DNA of 64,000 nt from Robertmurraya korlensis (GTDB lineage Bacteria > Bacillota > Bacilli > Bacillales > Cytobacillaceae): contig NZ_JAMBNS010000009.1 of assembly GCF_023715225.1 (NCBI RefSeq), positions 186,001 to 250,000 of the forward strand, in the 5' to 3' direction. The notes beneath the pieces were generated by a model that was given only the letters and a program-made list of their open reading frames with translations, ran no database searches and was not told the origin of the DNA. Numbering within the stretch: position 1 is the stretch's first letter; each line of letters opens with the position of its first letter. Shown here in pieces: positions 18,010 to 26,323 of the stretch. Made by a program: the position numbers and the translations under genes.

Positions 18010-18897
18010 ATGTCACAATTTAAACTTCAATGGGTTATCGATGAAACACACGCTGGGGTGTTAATAAGGGAGTATTTAAAAGAAAAAGATATATCAAAAA
18101 CCGCCCTTACAGATATCAAATTTAATGGTGGTCGTATTTTGGTTAATGGAGCGGAAATGACGGTTAGGTATGAGTTAAAGCAAGGAGATCTTCTTGAAGT
18201 ATATTATCCATCTGAAAAACATAGTGAGGGGATTGTAGGAGAGAAGATCCCCTTGTTGATTCTTTACGAAGATCCCTATGTATTAGTAATTGATAAGCCA
18301 GCTGCGATGAATTCTATTCCTTCAAGGGAACATCCGACAGGCAGTGTTGCTAATGCATTAGTTGGGTACTATCAATCCATTAATCTTCAATCAACGGCTC
18401 ATATAGTTACACGACTTGATCGCGATACATCTGGCATTGTATTGATTGCAAAGCACCGACATATTCACCACTTGTTTAGCAAACAGCAAAGAAGTGGAGG
18501 GGTTCACCGGATATATGAAGCATTTGTTCATGGAGCTTTGTCAACAAAGAAAGGAACGATTATCGCACCGATTGGAAGAAATAAGGATAGTATCATTGAA
18601 AGAGAAGTTATGGATGATGGCCAATATGCTTGTACCCACTATATTGTTAAAGGGAGCTATCCGTTATTTACTCACATCCAGCTACGTCTTGAAACAGGTA
18701 GAACTCATCAAATAAGAGTGCATATGAAACATATTGGACATCCTCTTTTGGGTGATGATTTATATGGCGGATTACGAGAACTTATACAGCGGCAGGCATT
18801 ACATTGCCGAGAAATTACCTTTTTTCATCCGATTTATCAAAAAGAAATGATGTTTTCCTCTCCATTACCTGAAGAAATGACAAGGCTTTTTGAATAA
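18010..18897 (+). CDS. yjbO: RluA-family pseudouridine synthase (YjbO)
   Basis: 295 residues. A short S4-like N-terminal segment (DIKFNGGRILVNGAEM) precedes the catalytic domain with the aspartate motif RLDRDTSGIVLIAKH and the RTHQIRVH block. Isomerises uridine in ribosomal RNA, probably large subunit; the exact target site cannot be inferred. Last gene of the yjbL-relQ-nadK-yjbO group and convergent with prpE, only 12 bases away. Confidence 0.92.
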   Translation: MSQFKLQWVIDETHAGVLIREYLKEKDISKTALTDIKFNGGRILVNGAEMTVRYELKQGDLLEVYYPSEKHSEGIVGEKIPLLILYEDPYVLVIDKPAAMNSIPSREHPTGSVANALVGYYQSINLQSTAHIVTRLDRDTSGIVLIAKHRHIHHLFSKQQRSGGVHRIYEAFVHGALSTKKGTIIAPIGRNKDSIIEREVMDDGQYACTHYIVKGSYPLFTHIQLRLETGRTHQIRVHMKHIGHPLLGDDLYGGLRELIQRQALHCREITFFHPIYQKEMMFSSPLPEEMTRLFE

Positions 18898-18909
18898 ATA
18901 CCCTTTCGT

Positions 18910-19647
18910 TTATTCAAAAGGCCTGAATTTTTCCTGAACAAAAGGCATGGAAGAAGGGACAGATTTTAGTTCCATCTCCGGGTAACGAAGAGCAGTTAGG
19001 TTCCCTCCGAATACAGCGCCTGTATCAATATTATACGTATTATTCATGATTCTAGGCTCCCTAACGGGTGTGTGACCGTAGACAATCGTTGCATTTCCCT
19101 GATATGATTTTGCCCAATCTCGTCTAACTGGTGTGCCATCGGGGTTCGTTTTTCCTGTAATATCACCATATAGAACGAATGTTTTTACTTTTTCACCTTG
19201 TTTCCCAATTAAATCCTCTTTAATTCCAGCGTGGGCAATTACAAGCTTTTTATTATCTAATACGTGATAAAGAGGAGAGGACTCATATAGACGAATGAAT
19301 TTTTCACGAATTTCGTTTTTTTCTTTTTTCGCTAAATCCTCGTATTCTGCAACAGTTGTTTCAAGACCATGAGTTACTTGAACGTTCCTACCGAGAAAAA
19401 ATCGAAAAAGTTTGTTACAATGATTACCCGGAACGTAATATCCGCTTTTTTGATCCATAACAATGGAATAGACAAGTTCGACCATTTTAAGGGATTGTGG
19501 GCCACGATCTGTTATGTCCCCAACAAAAGCCAATTTACGTTCAGAATGCAAGGGACAATCGTTGCTCCACTCATATCCTAAATTCTTTGTTAGCAGCTTA
19601 AATTCCTCAAAGCATCCGTGAATGTCACCAATGATATCTAATTTCAT
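18910..19647 (-). CDS. prpE: Diadenosine tetraphosphatase / metallophosphatase PrpE
   Basis: 245 residues of the PPP metallophosphatase family. Metal-binding motifs are clear: [30 protein letters not shown] and IAHAGI. The family cleaves Ap4A asymmetrically and in Bacillus influences spore germination. Convergent with yjbO and divergent from mgtE. Start behind GAAAGGAGAGTATCGCAAA. Confidence 0.92.
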   Translation of the reverse strand: MKLDIIGDIHGCFEEFKLLTKNLGYEWSNDCPLHSERKLAFVGDITDRGPQSLKMVELVYSIVMDQKSGYYVPGNHCNKLFRFFLGRNVQVTHGLETTVAEYEDLAKKEKNEIREKFIRLYESSPLYHVLDNKKLVIAHAGIKEDLIGKQGEKVKTFVLYGDITGKTNPDGTPVRRDWAKSYQGNATIVYGHTPVREPRIMNNTYNIDTGAVFGGNLTALRYPEMELKSVPSSMPFVQEKFRPFE

Positions 19648-19794
19648 TTTGCGATACTCTCCTTTCCCGTCTCTATAAACTATTTTCTCATAAGTTTCAT
19701 CACATTATGATTCTCCACCGTGTGTTTTTTCATGTTTAATTTAGGGAAAGGTAAACTACAAAGATGAGTGTATGGGAAGGAAGGAGGAGAAATA

Positions 19795-21171
19795 ATGGCT
19801 GATAACAGTCTAGAAAAAAATCAACATATTGATTTTGATTTATTATTCGAATCTTTACAAAATGAAGATATAGGGAAATTTCGAGAAGAATTTTTAGAAT
19901 TACATCCATATGATCAAGCTTCATTTTTTAAGGATTTGGAAGAAGAAAATCAAACTAAAATCTATCATTATTTATCACCGGAAGAAATGGCTGGGATCTT
20001 CGAGAATATAGAAATTGAGGATGAAGATTACAAAGAAGTTCTTTCGCAAATGACACCGTCTTATGCTGCTGAAATGCTTGCTAATATGCATGCAGATGAT
20101 GCTGTAGATGTTCTTAATGAGCTGAGTAAAGACCAAGTTGCTAGTTATCTGGCCATTATGGATAATGAGGCAGCTCAGGAGATTAAAGAGTTACTTCATT
20201 ATGAAGAGTATACAGCAGGTAGTATTATGACTACAGAGTTTATCTCGATTTCAGCAAATCAAACTATACGTTCTGCGATGTATATTCTAAAAAGAGAGGC
20301 ACCAACAGCTGAGACCATCTATTATCTGTTTGTCGTAGACGATGAAAAGCGGTTAGTTGGTGTTATCTCCCTTAGAGATTTGATAGTCAGTGATGATGAT
20401 CAGATGGTAGAAGAAATTATGAATGAACGTGTTCATTCTGTTGGGGTTGGAGAGGACCAAGAGGAAGTAGCAAGGAAGATGAAAGACTATAATTTCTTAG
20501 CATTACCGGTGGTAGACTTTCAAAATCATCTTCTCGGGATTATCACCGTAGATGACGTAATGGATGTTATGGAAGAGGAAGCGTCTGATGATTATTCAAA
20601 GCTAGCGGCTGTCTCAGGTATCGATAGTTTTGATAGAGGTCCACTCTCCGCTGCGAAAAAAAGACTGCCGTGGTTAATTATACTTTTGTTTTTAGGAATG
20701 ATTACTGCAAATTTAATGGGGAGATTTGAACAAACCTTAGACCAAGTAGCTATTTTGGCGGTGTTTATTCCTTTGATTGCGGGTATGGCAGGAAATACCG
20801 GTACTCAAGCCTTGGCTGTTGCTGTTAGAGGAATTGCAACAGGTGATTTAGAAAATGAGGAGAAATCAAAGCTAGTCATAAGAGAAGCGGGAACAGGTGT
20901 GATAACAGGAACAACTTGTGGAGTGTTAGTGATGATTATTGTATATCTATGGAAAGGAGATATTTTCTTAGGTATGCTCGTAGGGATATCCATCTTGCTG
21001 ACACTAATTGTTGCCACACTAGCTGGAGCATTAGTTCCGCTAATTATGCACAGACTCAAAGTAGATCCTGCGGTAGCATCAGGTCCATTTATTACAACGG
21101 TAAACGATATTATTAGTCTTCTCATTTATTTAGGTATGGCAACTATATTTATGGGGTATTTGATAGGTTAG
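19795..21171 (+). CDS. mgtE: Magnesium transporter MgtE
   Basis: 458 residues from the ATG (MADNSLEKNQ) behind AAGGAGGAGAAATA; an upstream GTG in frame has no ribosome binding site. Domain order is MgtE_N superhelix (about 20-130), two CBS domains that sense Mg (about 140-260), a plug helix and five C-terminal membrane segments including the pore motif PLIAGMAGNTGTQALAV. Full length. No M-box riboswitch was recognised in the 147-base gap to prpE. Confidence 0.94.
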   Translation: MADNSLEKNQHIDFDLLFESLQNEDIGKFREEFLELHPYDQASFFKDLEEENQTKIYHYLSPEEMAGIFENIEIEDEDYKEVLSQMTPSYAAEMLANMHADDAVDVLNELSKDQVASYLAIMDNEAAQEIKELLHYEEYTAGSIMTTEFISISANQTIRSAMYILKREAPTAETIYYLFVVDDEKRLVGVISLRDLIVSDDDQMVEEIMNERVHSVGVGEDQEEVARKMKDYNFLALPVVDFQNHLLGIITVDDVMDVMEEEASDDYSKLAAVSGIDSFDRGPLSAAKKRLPWLIILLFLGMITANLMGRFEQTLDQVAILAVFIPLIAGMAGNTGTQALAVAVRGIATGDLENEEKSKLVIREAGTGVITGTTCGVLVMIIVYLWKGDIFLGMLVGISILLTLIVATLAGALVPLIMHRLKVDPAVASGPFITTVNDIISLLIYLGMATIFMGYLIG

Positions 21172-21285
21172 AGGGAACCCTACTCTATTATTAATAAATG
21201 GTATGATTTCAAAACCGTTATGACCTCAGGCTTTATGGGCAACCTTAATCATTAAGTCTTTTCTTTTTGAAAAAAATCATGTAAT

Positions 21286-21304
21286 ATTAGTACTAGGTAC
21301 TAAT
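21286..21304 (+). promoter_or_regulatory. FapR operator upstream of fabI
   Basis: ATTAGTACTAGGTACTAAT is a near-perfect palindrome matching the FapR consensus (TTAGTAC...GTACTAA). It lies 31 bases before the fabI start and just downstream of a possible -35 (TTGAAA at 21267). FapR represses fatty-acid synthesis genes in Bacillus and is released by malonyl-CoA. Confidence 0.88.
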
Positions 21305-21334
21305 AACAGATTCTTATTTAGGAGGATATACATA

Positions 21335-22111
21335 ATGAACCTTTCTTTAAAAGGAAAAAATATAGTTGTAATGGGCGTAGCAAATAAGCGTAGTATCGCA
21401 TGGGGAATTGCTCGTTCTTTACATGATGCGGGTGCAAACTTAATCTTCACTTATGCAGGGGAAAGGTTTGAAAGTGAAGTTCGTAAATTAGTTGAAACGC
21501 TAGAAGGTCAACAAGCTCTTCTAATTCCTTGTGACGTCACTTCTGATGAGGACATCGCAAAATGTTTCTCTTCAATCAAAGAACAAGTGGGAACTATTCA
21601 TGGTATTGCTCATTGTATCGCTTTTGCAAACAAGGAAGAACTGCAAGGGGAATACATGAATACAACTAGAGATGGATTCTTATTAGCACATAATATTAGC
21701 TCATATTCCTTAACAGCGGTTGCGAAAGAGGCAAAAGGGTTAATGTCAGAAGGTGGAAGCATTGTTACGCTAACATACCTTGGTGGAGAGCGAGTAATTA
21801 AAAATTACAATGTAATGGGTGTGGCAAAAGCTTCTCTAGAAGCAAGTGTAAGATACTTAGCCAATGATTTAGGACCAAACAATATTCGTGTGAACTCTAT
21901 TTCAGCTGGTCCAATAAGAACATTATCAGCTAAGGGTATCAGCGATTTTAATTTAATTCTAAAGGAAATTGAGGAGAACTCTCCTTTAAGACATGCAACA
22001 ACACAGGAAGAGGTTGGGGATACAGCATTATTCCTATTTAGCGATCTCTCACGCGGAATGACTGGTGAAAATTTACATGTAGATTCTGGATACCACTTAC
22101 TATCTAGATAA
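21335..22111 (+). CDS. fabI: Enoyl-[acyl-carrier-protein] reductase FabI
   Basis: 258-residue short-chain dehydrogenase that performs the last reduction of fatty-acid elongation. The cofactor site is GVANKRSIAWGIA, and the catalytic tyrosines and lysine are in LTYLGGERVIKNYNVMGVAK with the Tyr-x6-Tyr-x6-Lys spacing typical of FabI. Monocistronic: own ribosome binding site (TAGGAGGATATACATA), FapR operator upstream, terminator downstream. Confidence 0.97.
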   Translation: MNLSLKGKNIVVMGVANKRSIAWGIARSLHDAGANLIFTYAGERFESEVRKLVETLEGQQALLIPCDVTSDEDIAKCFSSIKEQVGTIHGIAHCIAFANKEELQGEYMNTTRDGFLLAHNISSYSLTAVAKEAKGLMSEGGSIVTLTYLGGERVIKNYNVMGVAKASLEASVRYLANDLGPNNIRVNSISAGPIRTLSAKGISDFNLILKEIEENSPLRHATTQEEVGDTALFLFSDLSRGMTGENLHVDSGYHLLSR

Positions 22112-22113
22112 AT

Positions 22114-22152
22114 AAAAAAATCCTGCTTCTATTATAGACGCAGGATTTTTTT
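22114..22152. terminator. Bidirectional terminator between fabI and the EAL gene
   Basis: AAAAAATCCTGC / GCAGGATTTTTT stem with A and T runs on both sides, placed between two convergent genes. Confidence 0.9.
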
Positions 22153-22168
22153 ATTGGCTCTTTTACGT

Positions 22169-23110
22169 TTAAAGTAGTTGTCCGACAGCTAATTTTTTAA
22201 TGATTTGATTACTGTCCATAATAACAATTTCATCGTCAAGATGGACAATGATGGGTTTTTTTATTCTTTTTTTGATTGATTGTGTATGTTTGCTGATGAT
22301 CTTTTCAACAAGTGTCTCATCAATACTCACGACAGGAAAGCTTGGTCTGGATATAAAATACCCTTGCCCACAATCAATTCCTAATTGAATAACAGCCTCT
22401 AACTCTTCCTCTAATTCAATACCCTCCGCAATAATAATTGCATCCATTTTCTTTGCAAAGGTTACAAATGCATCCAAAATATGTATTTTTACATTATTCT
22501 CATGAATTTTACTAATCAGGGAGCGATCGACCTTTATATAATCAGGTTGAATTTCCGAAATAGCTTGGAGGGAAGAATAACCGGCTCCAGCATCATCTAC
22601 AGCAATTTGAAATCCTTGGTCACGATAATGGTGAAGGACCTTTGTGAAGGCAGAAAAATCCTCAATTGCACTTCGCTCGGTTATTTCAAACACAATGTTT
22701 TGAGGGGAGAGTTTATATTGTTTAAGTAAGGATACGGTATGTCCTGGAGTAAAACTTGGATCGTAAATCACCTGAGGACTAAGATTAATAAATAACTTTT
22801 CGTCCTTACTAAGGATTTTTGAACTATTTTCAAAAGCCAGTTCCCTAGCTATTTTTTCAAGTGTATATAATGAGCCATATTCTTCTGCATACTTAAATAG
22901 TTGAAGTGGTGCTTGGAATCTGCTTTGGGTAGGTCCCCTAGTTAAGCCTTCGAATCCCAAGATGTTGCCATTAGTGAGATCAATAATTGGCTGGAAAACC
23001 GTTCTTAATTGTTTCTTAGCTAATAGGGTCTGAAACTCTTTTCGGATTTCTAAGTCACTATATGTGTGAAGTTGGATAATGTTTTGACTGATTAAGGCGG
23101 TTGAATTCAT
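22169..23110 (-). CDS. EAL-domain cyclic-di-GMP phosphodiesterase
   Basis: 313 residues, a stand-alone EAL domain. All catalytic and metal residues that I can place are present: E54 (EGL), N109 (FINLSP), E142 (EITE), D172-D173 (DDAGAGYSS), K193 (YIKVD), E229 (AEGIE) and Q249 (GQGYF), so activity is likely. About 50 further residues form a short C-terminal tail (IIVHLDDEIVIMDSNQ). No sensor, GGDEF or membrane segment is visible. Monocistronic, convergent with fabI. Confidence 0.9.
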   Translation of the reverse strand: MNSTALISQNIIQLHTYSDLEIRKEFQTLLAKKQLRTVFQPIIDLTNGNILGFEGLTRGPTQSRFQAPLQLFKYAEEYGSLYTLEKIARELAFENSSKILSKDEKLFINLSPQVIYDPSFTPGHTVSLLKQYKLSPQNIVFEITERSAIEDFSAFTKVLHHYRDQGFQIAVDDAGAGYSSLQAISEIQPDYIKVDRSLISKIHENNVKIHILDAFVTFAKKMDAIIIAEGIELEEELEAVIQLGIDCGQGYFISRPSFPVVSIDETLVEKIISKHTQSIKKRIKKPIIVHLDDEIVIMDSNQIIKKLAVGQLL

Positions 23111-23327
23111 TTAAAAAGCTCCTTCCCTGAAAAACGATCCAATTTGATCTTTTTCACTCTATTTCGACATTAGCATATGAATTTATGAATTTAATGAAGA
23201 AATTGTAAATATTACTTAAACCTTTTAACTAATTGCTTATGGAATAAATATACAAATACAAAACAACATAAAATCTTCAATTATTGAAAAAATAACTACA
23301 AGAATAAGAACAAAAGGATGGAATGGT

Positions 23328-23801
23328 ATGAAAAAATTAGTCACTCTCACCTTTATAACTGTATTAACCGCCTTACTTACTTCCTGTAACACTGATGCTA
23401 CGCAGAACAGTGGGATGTCTTTAATTCAAAAAAGTGATCCTGATCCCATCATTCTTGATGAGAAATCAGAGGATAAACAAAAGTTGGTGTCCTCTATAAA
23501 AAAGGATGTTGCTAAATTTGATGAACTTTATGATGTTGCGGTTGTTAAAGGTGAGGAGGAAATACTAGTAGCGTATAAGGTGAAACATATGCAACGTTTT
23601 CATATGGTCAAAATTGAAGGGGAAATTAATAAAATGCTTGAAAAAAAGTACCCGAAGGAGAATTTCATAGTCTCGAGTGATTATAAAATATTTTTAGAAG
23701 CTGTTGAGCTAAACGATAAAATGAAAAATCCGGATTTTTCCGAAAAGGACGCAAAGAAAAAACTCGAAGAAATCATAGAGCTGAAAAAAGAACTAACTTA
23801 G
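23328..23801 (+). CDS. YhcN/YlaJ-type sporulation lipoprotein
   Basis: 157 residues with a lipoprotein signal peptide (KKLVTLTFITVLTALLTSC, lipobox LTSC). The body is charged and helical, resembling the YhcN/YlaJ family of spore lipoproteins. It lies 16 bases upstream of spoVAC and on the same strand, an arrangement that suggests forespore expression and a role at the spore membrane. A SigG promoter is expected upstream but I could not place both elements with correct spacing. Confidence 0.72.
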   Translation: MKKLVTLTFITVLTALLTSCNTDATQNSGMSLIQKSDPDPIILDEKSEDKQKLVSSIKKDVAKFDELYDVAVVKGEEEILVAYKVKHMQRFHMVKIEGEINKMLEKKYPKENFIVSSDYKIFLEAVELNDKMKNPDFSEKDAKKKLEEIIELKKELT

Positions 23802-23817
23802 AAAGGAGCATGTGAAG

Positions 23818-24291
23818 GTGGGGAACAAAAAGCCAGAATCAAAAGAGGTAGAACAATATAAGCAGTTTGAGAAGAACTTTGAAACAAAAAGACCAGTCTT
23901 TAAGAATTGTTTAAAGGCTTTTTTAGTTGGAGGGTTCATCTGCATGATTGGTCAAGCTATCACTTATTTTTATATTTATTTCTTTAGCTTTACAGAGCAA
24001 ACAGCAGGAAATCCAACAGTAGCAACAATGGTGTTTATCTCCATGCTTTTAACAGGCTTTGGGGTATACGACCGACTAGGTCAATTTGCAGGGGCAGGTA
24101 GCGCAGTACCTGTAACGGGGTTTGGAAATGCGGTCATCTCCGCTGCGATTGAACATAGAACAGAGGGATTTGTTCTCGGTGTAGGTGGAAACTTATTTAA
24201 ACTAGCAGGGTCCGTTGTTTTATTTGGGGTATTTTCAGCATTTGTGGTTGCGTTAATTAAGACGATATTAATCAAACTGGGGGCAATATAA
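23818..24291 (+). CDS. spoVAC: Stage V sporulation protein AC
   Basis: 157-residue inner spore-membrane protein of the dipicolinic-acid channel. The conserved core FTEQTAGNPTVATMVF and FAGAGSAVPVTGFGNAVISA is complete. I prefer the GTG at 23818, 9 bases after AAAGGAG; another GTG at 23812 is only 3 bases from it. Overlaps spoVAD by one base. SpoVAC acts as a mechanosensitive-like channel releasing DPA at germination. Confidence 0.95.
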   Translation: MGNKKPESKEVEQYKQFEKNFETKRPVFKNCLKAFLVGGFICMIGQAITYFYIYFFSFTEQTAGNPTVATMVFISMLLTGFGVYDRLGQFAGAGSAVPVTGFGNAVISAAIEHRTEGFVLGVGGNLFKLAGSVVLFGVFSAFVVALIKTILIKLGAI

Positions 24292-25310
24292 TGCTGAAAG
24301 GAAAACAATCATGGATATTTAATAATCGCCCCGTTATTGCTGCTACAGGAGTTACTGGTGGTCCATTCGAAGCAAATGGCAGGTTATCGAGTGATTTTGA
24401 TGTTCTTTTTGATGATTTATGGATGGCAGAAGATTCCTATGAGAAAGCCCACCGTCACTTACTCGAAGTTGCAGCAAATACAGCGTTTGAAAAAGAGGGT
24501 GTAACGGCAGATGATGTACAGTTCATGATTGCTGGAGACCTTATTAATCAGATAACTCCAACGAGCATTGCTGCAAGACAGTTGAAAGTACCATATCTCG
24601 GTATATTTGGTGCTTGTTCAACATCTATGGAGGGATTAGCACTTGCCTCGTTTTTTGTTAATTATGGAGGAGGAAATTATATTCTGACAGGTGCTACGAG
24701 TCATAATGCGGCTGTTGAGAAGCAATTTCGTTACCCTACTGAGTATGGTGGACAAAAGCCACCTACTGCTCAATGGACCGTAACTGGTTCAGGTGTTGCG
24801 CTGGTCAAAGCAAATGAGGGGAAGGATAGCGGGAAGCCAGTTACAACATCAGCCACAATAGGTAAAGTGATTGATCTCGGTCTCACAGATCCATTTAATA
24901 TGGGGGGGGCAATGTCTCCTGCAGCAGCTGATACGATCTTAGCTCATTTTAAGGATTTGGAAATTGATCCTTCTTATTACGACTTAATTGTAACAGGAGA
25001 TCTTGGGAAAATTGGACATGAAACAACGTTTGGATTATTGGAAAAGGAAGGCTTACCAATTAAAAGAGAGCAATTTAAGGATTGTGGCATGTTAATATAC
25101 CATGAAGATCAACCTGCTCAATCCGGAGGAAGCGGGGCAGGTTGTTCAGCAACGGTATTATATGGACATCTGTTAAATGAGATGAAAAAGAGGGTATACA
25201 AGCGAATTCTAGTCGTTGCAACAGGAGCACTTCTTTCACCTCTTACTGTTCAACAAAATGAAACCATTCCTTGTATTGCCCATGCGGTTTCTATTGAAAT
25301 GAATGAATAA
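24291..25310 (+). CDS. spoVAD: Stage V sporulation protein AD
   Basis: 339 residues with a thiolase-like fold that binds dipicolinic acid at the spore inner membrane. Typical segments: [32 protein letters not shown] and [13 protein letters not shown]. Starts inside the spoVAC stop codon (TAATG). Works with SpoVAC and SpoVAE in DPA uptake by the forespore. Confidence 0.95.
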   Translation: MLKGKQSWIFNNRPVIAATGVTGGPFEANGRLSSDFDVLFDDLWMAEDSYEKAHRHLLEVAANTAFEKEGVTADDVQFMIAGDLINQITPTSIAARQLKVPYLGIFGACSTSMEGLALASFFVNYGGGNYILTGATSHNAAVEKQFRYPTEYGGQKPPTAQWTVTGSGVALVKANEGKDSGKPVTTSATIGKVIDLGLTDPFNMGGAMSPAAADTILAHFKDLEIDPSYYDLIVTGDLGKIGHETTFGLLEKEGLPIKREQFKDCGMLIYHEDQPAQSGGSGAGCSATVLYGHLLNEMKKRVYKRILVVATGALLSPLTVQQNETIPCIAHAVSIEMNE

Positions 25311-25324
25311 GGGAGGAAAGAGAG

Positions 25325-25681
25325 ATGCTCGCTATGTTTTTTTGGGCATTTGTTGTTGGAGGTGCCATTTGTGTAATCGGACAGCTCATGTTTGATGTAG
25401 CACGGCTTACCCCTGCGCATACATTAAGTACGCTTGTTGTTATTGGAGCGGTATTAGACGGGTTTGGATTATACGAACCATTAGCCGATTTTGCAGGTGC
25501 TGGTGTAACTGTACCAATTACAAATTTTGGGAACACCCTTGTTCACGGTGCCCTTCAAGAAGCTGAACAGCATGGAATAATTGGGGTCTTAACTGGTATG
25601 TTTGAGATTACAAGCTCAGGTATTTCAGCTGCAATCGTTTTTGCATTCATCGGTGCTCTAATATTTAAGCCAAAAGGCTAA
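25325..25681 (+). CDS. spoVAE: Stage V sporulation protein AE (SpoVAEb)
   Basis: 118-residue membrane protein, homologous in layout to SpoVAC ([21 protein letters not shown]). ATG behind GGGAGGAAAGAG, 14 bases after spoVAD. The short length corresponds to the Eb form of SpoVAE; no Ea fragment is seen. Last gene of a three-gene spoVA set lacking AA, AB and AF, as in second spoVA loci of several Bacillus species. Confidence 0.92.
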   Translation: MLAMFFWAFVVGGAICVIGQLMFDVARLTPAHTLSTLVVIGAVLDGFGLYEPLADFAGAGVTVPITNFGNTLVHGALQEAEQHGIIGVLTGMFEITSSGISAAIVFAFIGALIFKPKG

Positions 25682-25769
25682 AAATTTTTAAATATAGGAC
25701 AAAGCCTACACGTTTTCAGGTCACTTACATACGTTATAAGTAAGTCAAGGAAAAGTGAGGTGACTTGAT

Positions 25770-25892
25770 ATGGGTTACGGTTATTGCGGCTACGGCTATG
25801 GTGGCAACGGCGGTGGATACGGATCAACTTTCGTATTAATCGTTGTATTATTCATCCTGTTAATTATTGTTGGAGCTAGCTTTTACAACTAA
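25770..25892 (+). CDS. YjcZ-family sporulation peptide
   Basis: 40-residue ORF too short for most gene callers. A Gly/Tyr-rich head ([19 protein letters not shown]) is followed by one hydrophobic span ([19 protein letters not shown]) ending in YN, the hallmark of the YjcZ/CotJ-neighbour sporulation peptides. GTGAGGTGACTTGAT precedes the ATG and a strong terminator follows, so it is a complete small transcription unit within a sporulation block. Confidence 0.88.
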   Translation: MGYGYCGYGYGGNGGGYGSTFVLIVVLFILLIIVGASFYN

Positions 25893-25912
25893 TCTCCAAA
25901 ACGAAGTGTAGG

Positions 25913-25949
25913 AAAAAAGACCGTTTCTATACAAAGAAACGGTCTTTTT
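25913..25949 (+). terminator. Terminator of the YjcZ-family gene
   Basis: AAAGACCGTTTC / GAAACGGTCTTT stem with 7-base loop followed by T run. Confidence 0.92.
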
Positions 25950-26024
25950 CCTGTCCAAAAATCACCCTTTTTATGTTCTCTTCATAAGATGAGAGTAGCT
26001 TAAAAAGGAGGCGTGGTTTTAAGA

Positions 26025-26279
26025 ATGGATAATCAATTTTTCAAAAATGTGGAGAAGAAAACAGGCGTTAATATGAAAGACATTCTTGAACTGGCTGGTT
26101 CATTACAAAATGCAAACTTTAAAGATGAAAAAACCGTTCGCAATGTAATCAAACGTGTATCTCAAATTGCAAACAAACCAGTGACGAAGGAAATGGAAGA
26201 TAAAATCGTTTCTTCAATCGTTGCTGATGGAAAACAACTTGATTTTAATACGTTATCTAAAATGATTAATAAAAAATAA
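26025..26279 (+). CDS. spoVIF: Stage VI sporulation protein F
   Basis: 84 residues from the ATG (MDNQFFKNVEKKTGVNM), 13 bases after AAAGGAGG; the in-frame GTG at 26013 is on top of the Shine-Dalgarno. The sequence matches the SpoVIF/YjcC family needed for coat assembly and activity of the SigK regulator GerE network in Bacillus. It lies between the YjcZ peptide and the convergent helicase gene, as in B. subtilis (yjcC-yjcD). Confidence 0.88.
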   Translation: MDNQFFKNVEKKTGVNMKDILELAGSLQNANFKDEKTVRNVIKRVSQIANKPVTKEMEDKIVSSIVADGKQLDFNTLSKMINKK

Positions 26280-26285
26280 TTAAAA

Positions 26286-26323
26286 AAGAGAAGCTCCTAA
26301 AAATTAGGAAGCTTCTCTCTTTA
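26286..26323. terminator. Terminator between spoVIF and yjcD
   Basis: AGAGAAGCT...CCTAA / TTAGG...AAGCTTCTCT imperfect hairpin followed by CTTTATTT; A run on the other side serves the convergent helicase gene. Confidence 0.8.

Noticed and set aside
19648-19794. Magnesium riboswitch (M-box) before mgtE
   Set aside because: The gap is only 147 bases and no conserved M-box pairing was recognised.
20805-21125. 106-aa minus-strand ORF opposite mgtE
   Set aside because: Shadow of the mgtE membrane domain; composition is that of an antisense frame.
23221-23327. SigG promoter for the lipoprotein-spoVA unit
   Set aside because: GGAATA and CATAAAA words are present but about 20 bases apart, which is outside normal spacing.
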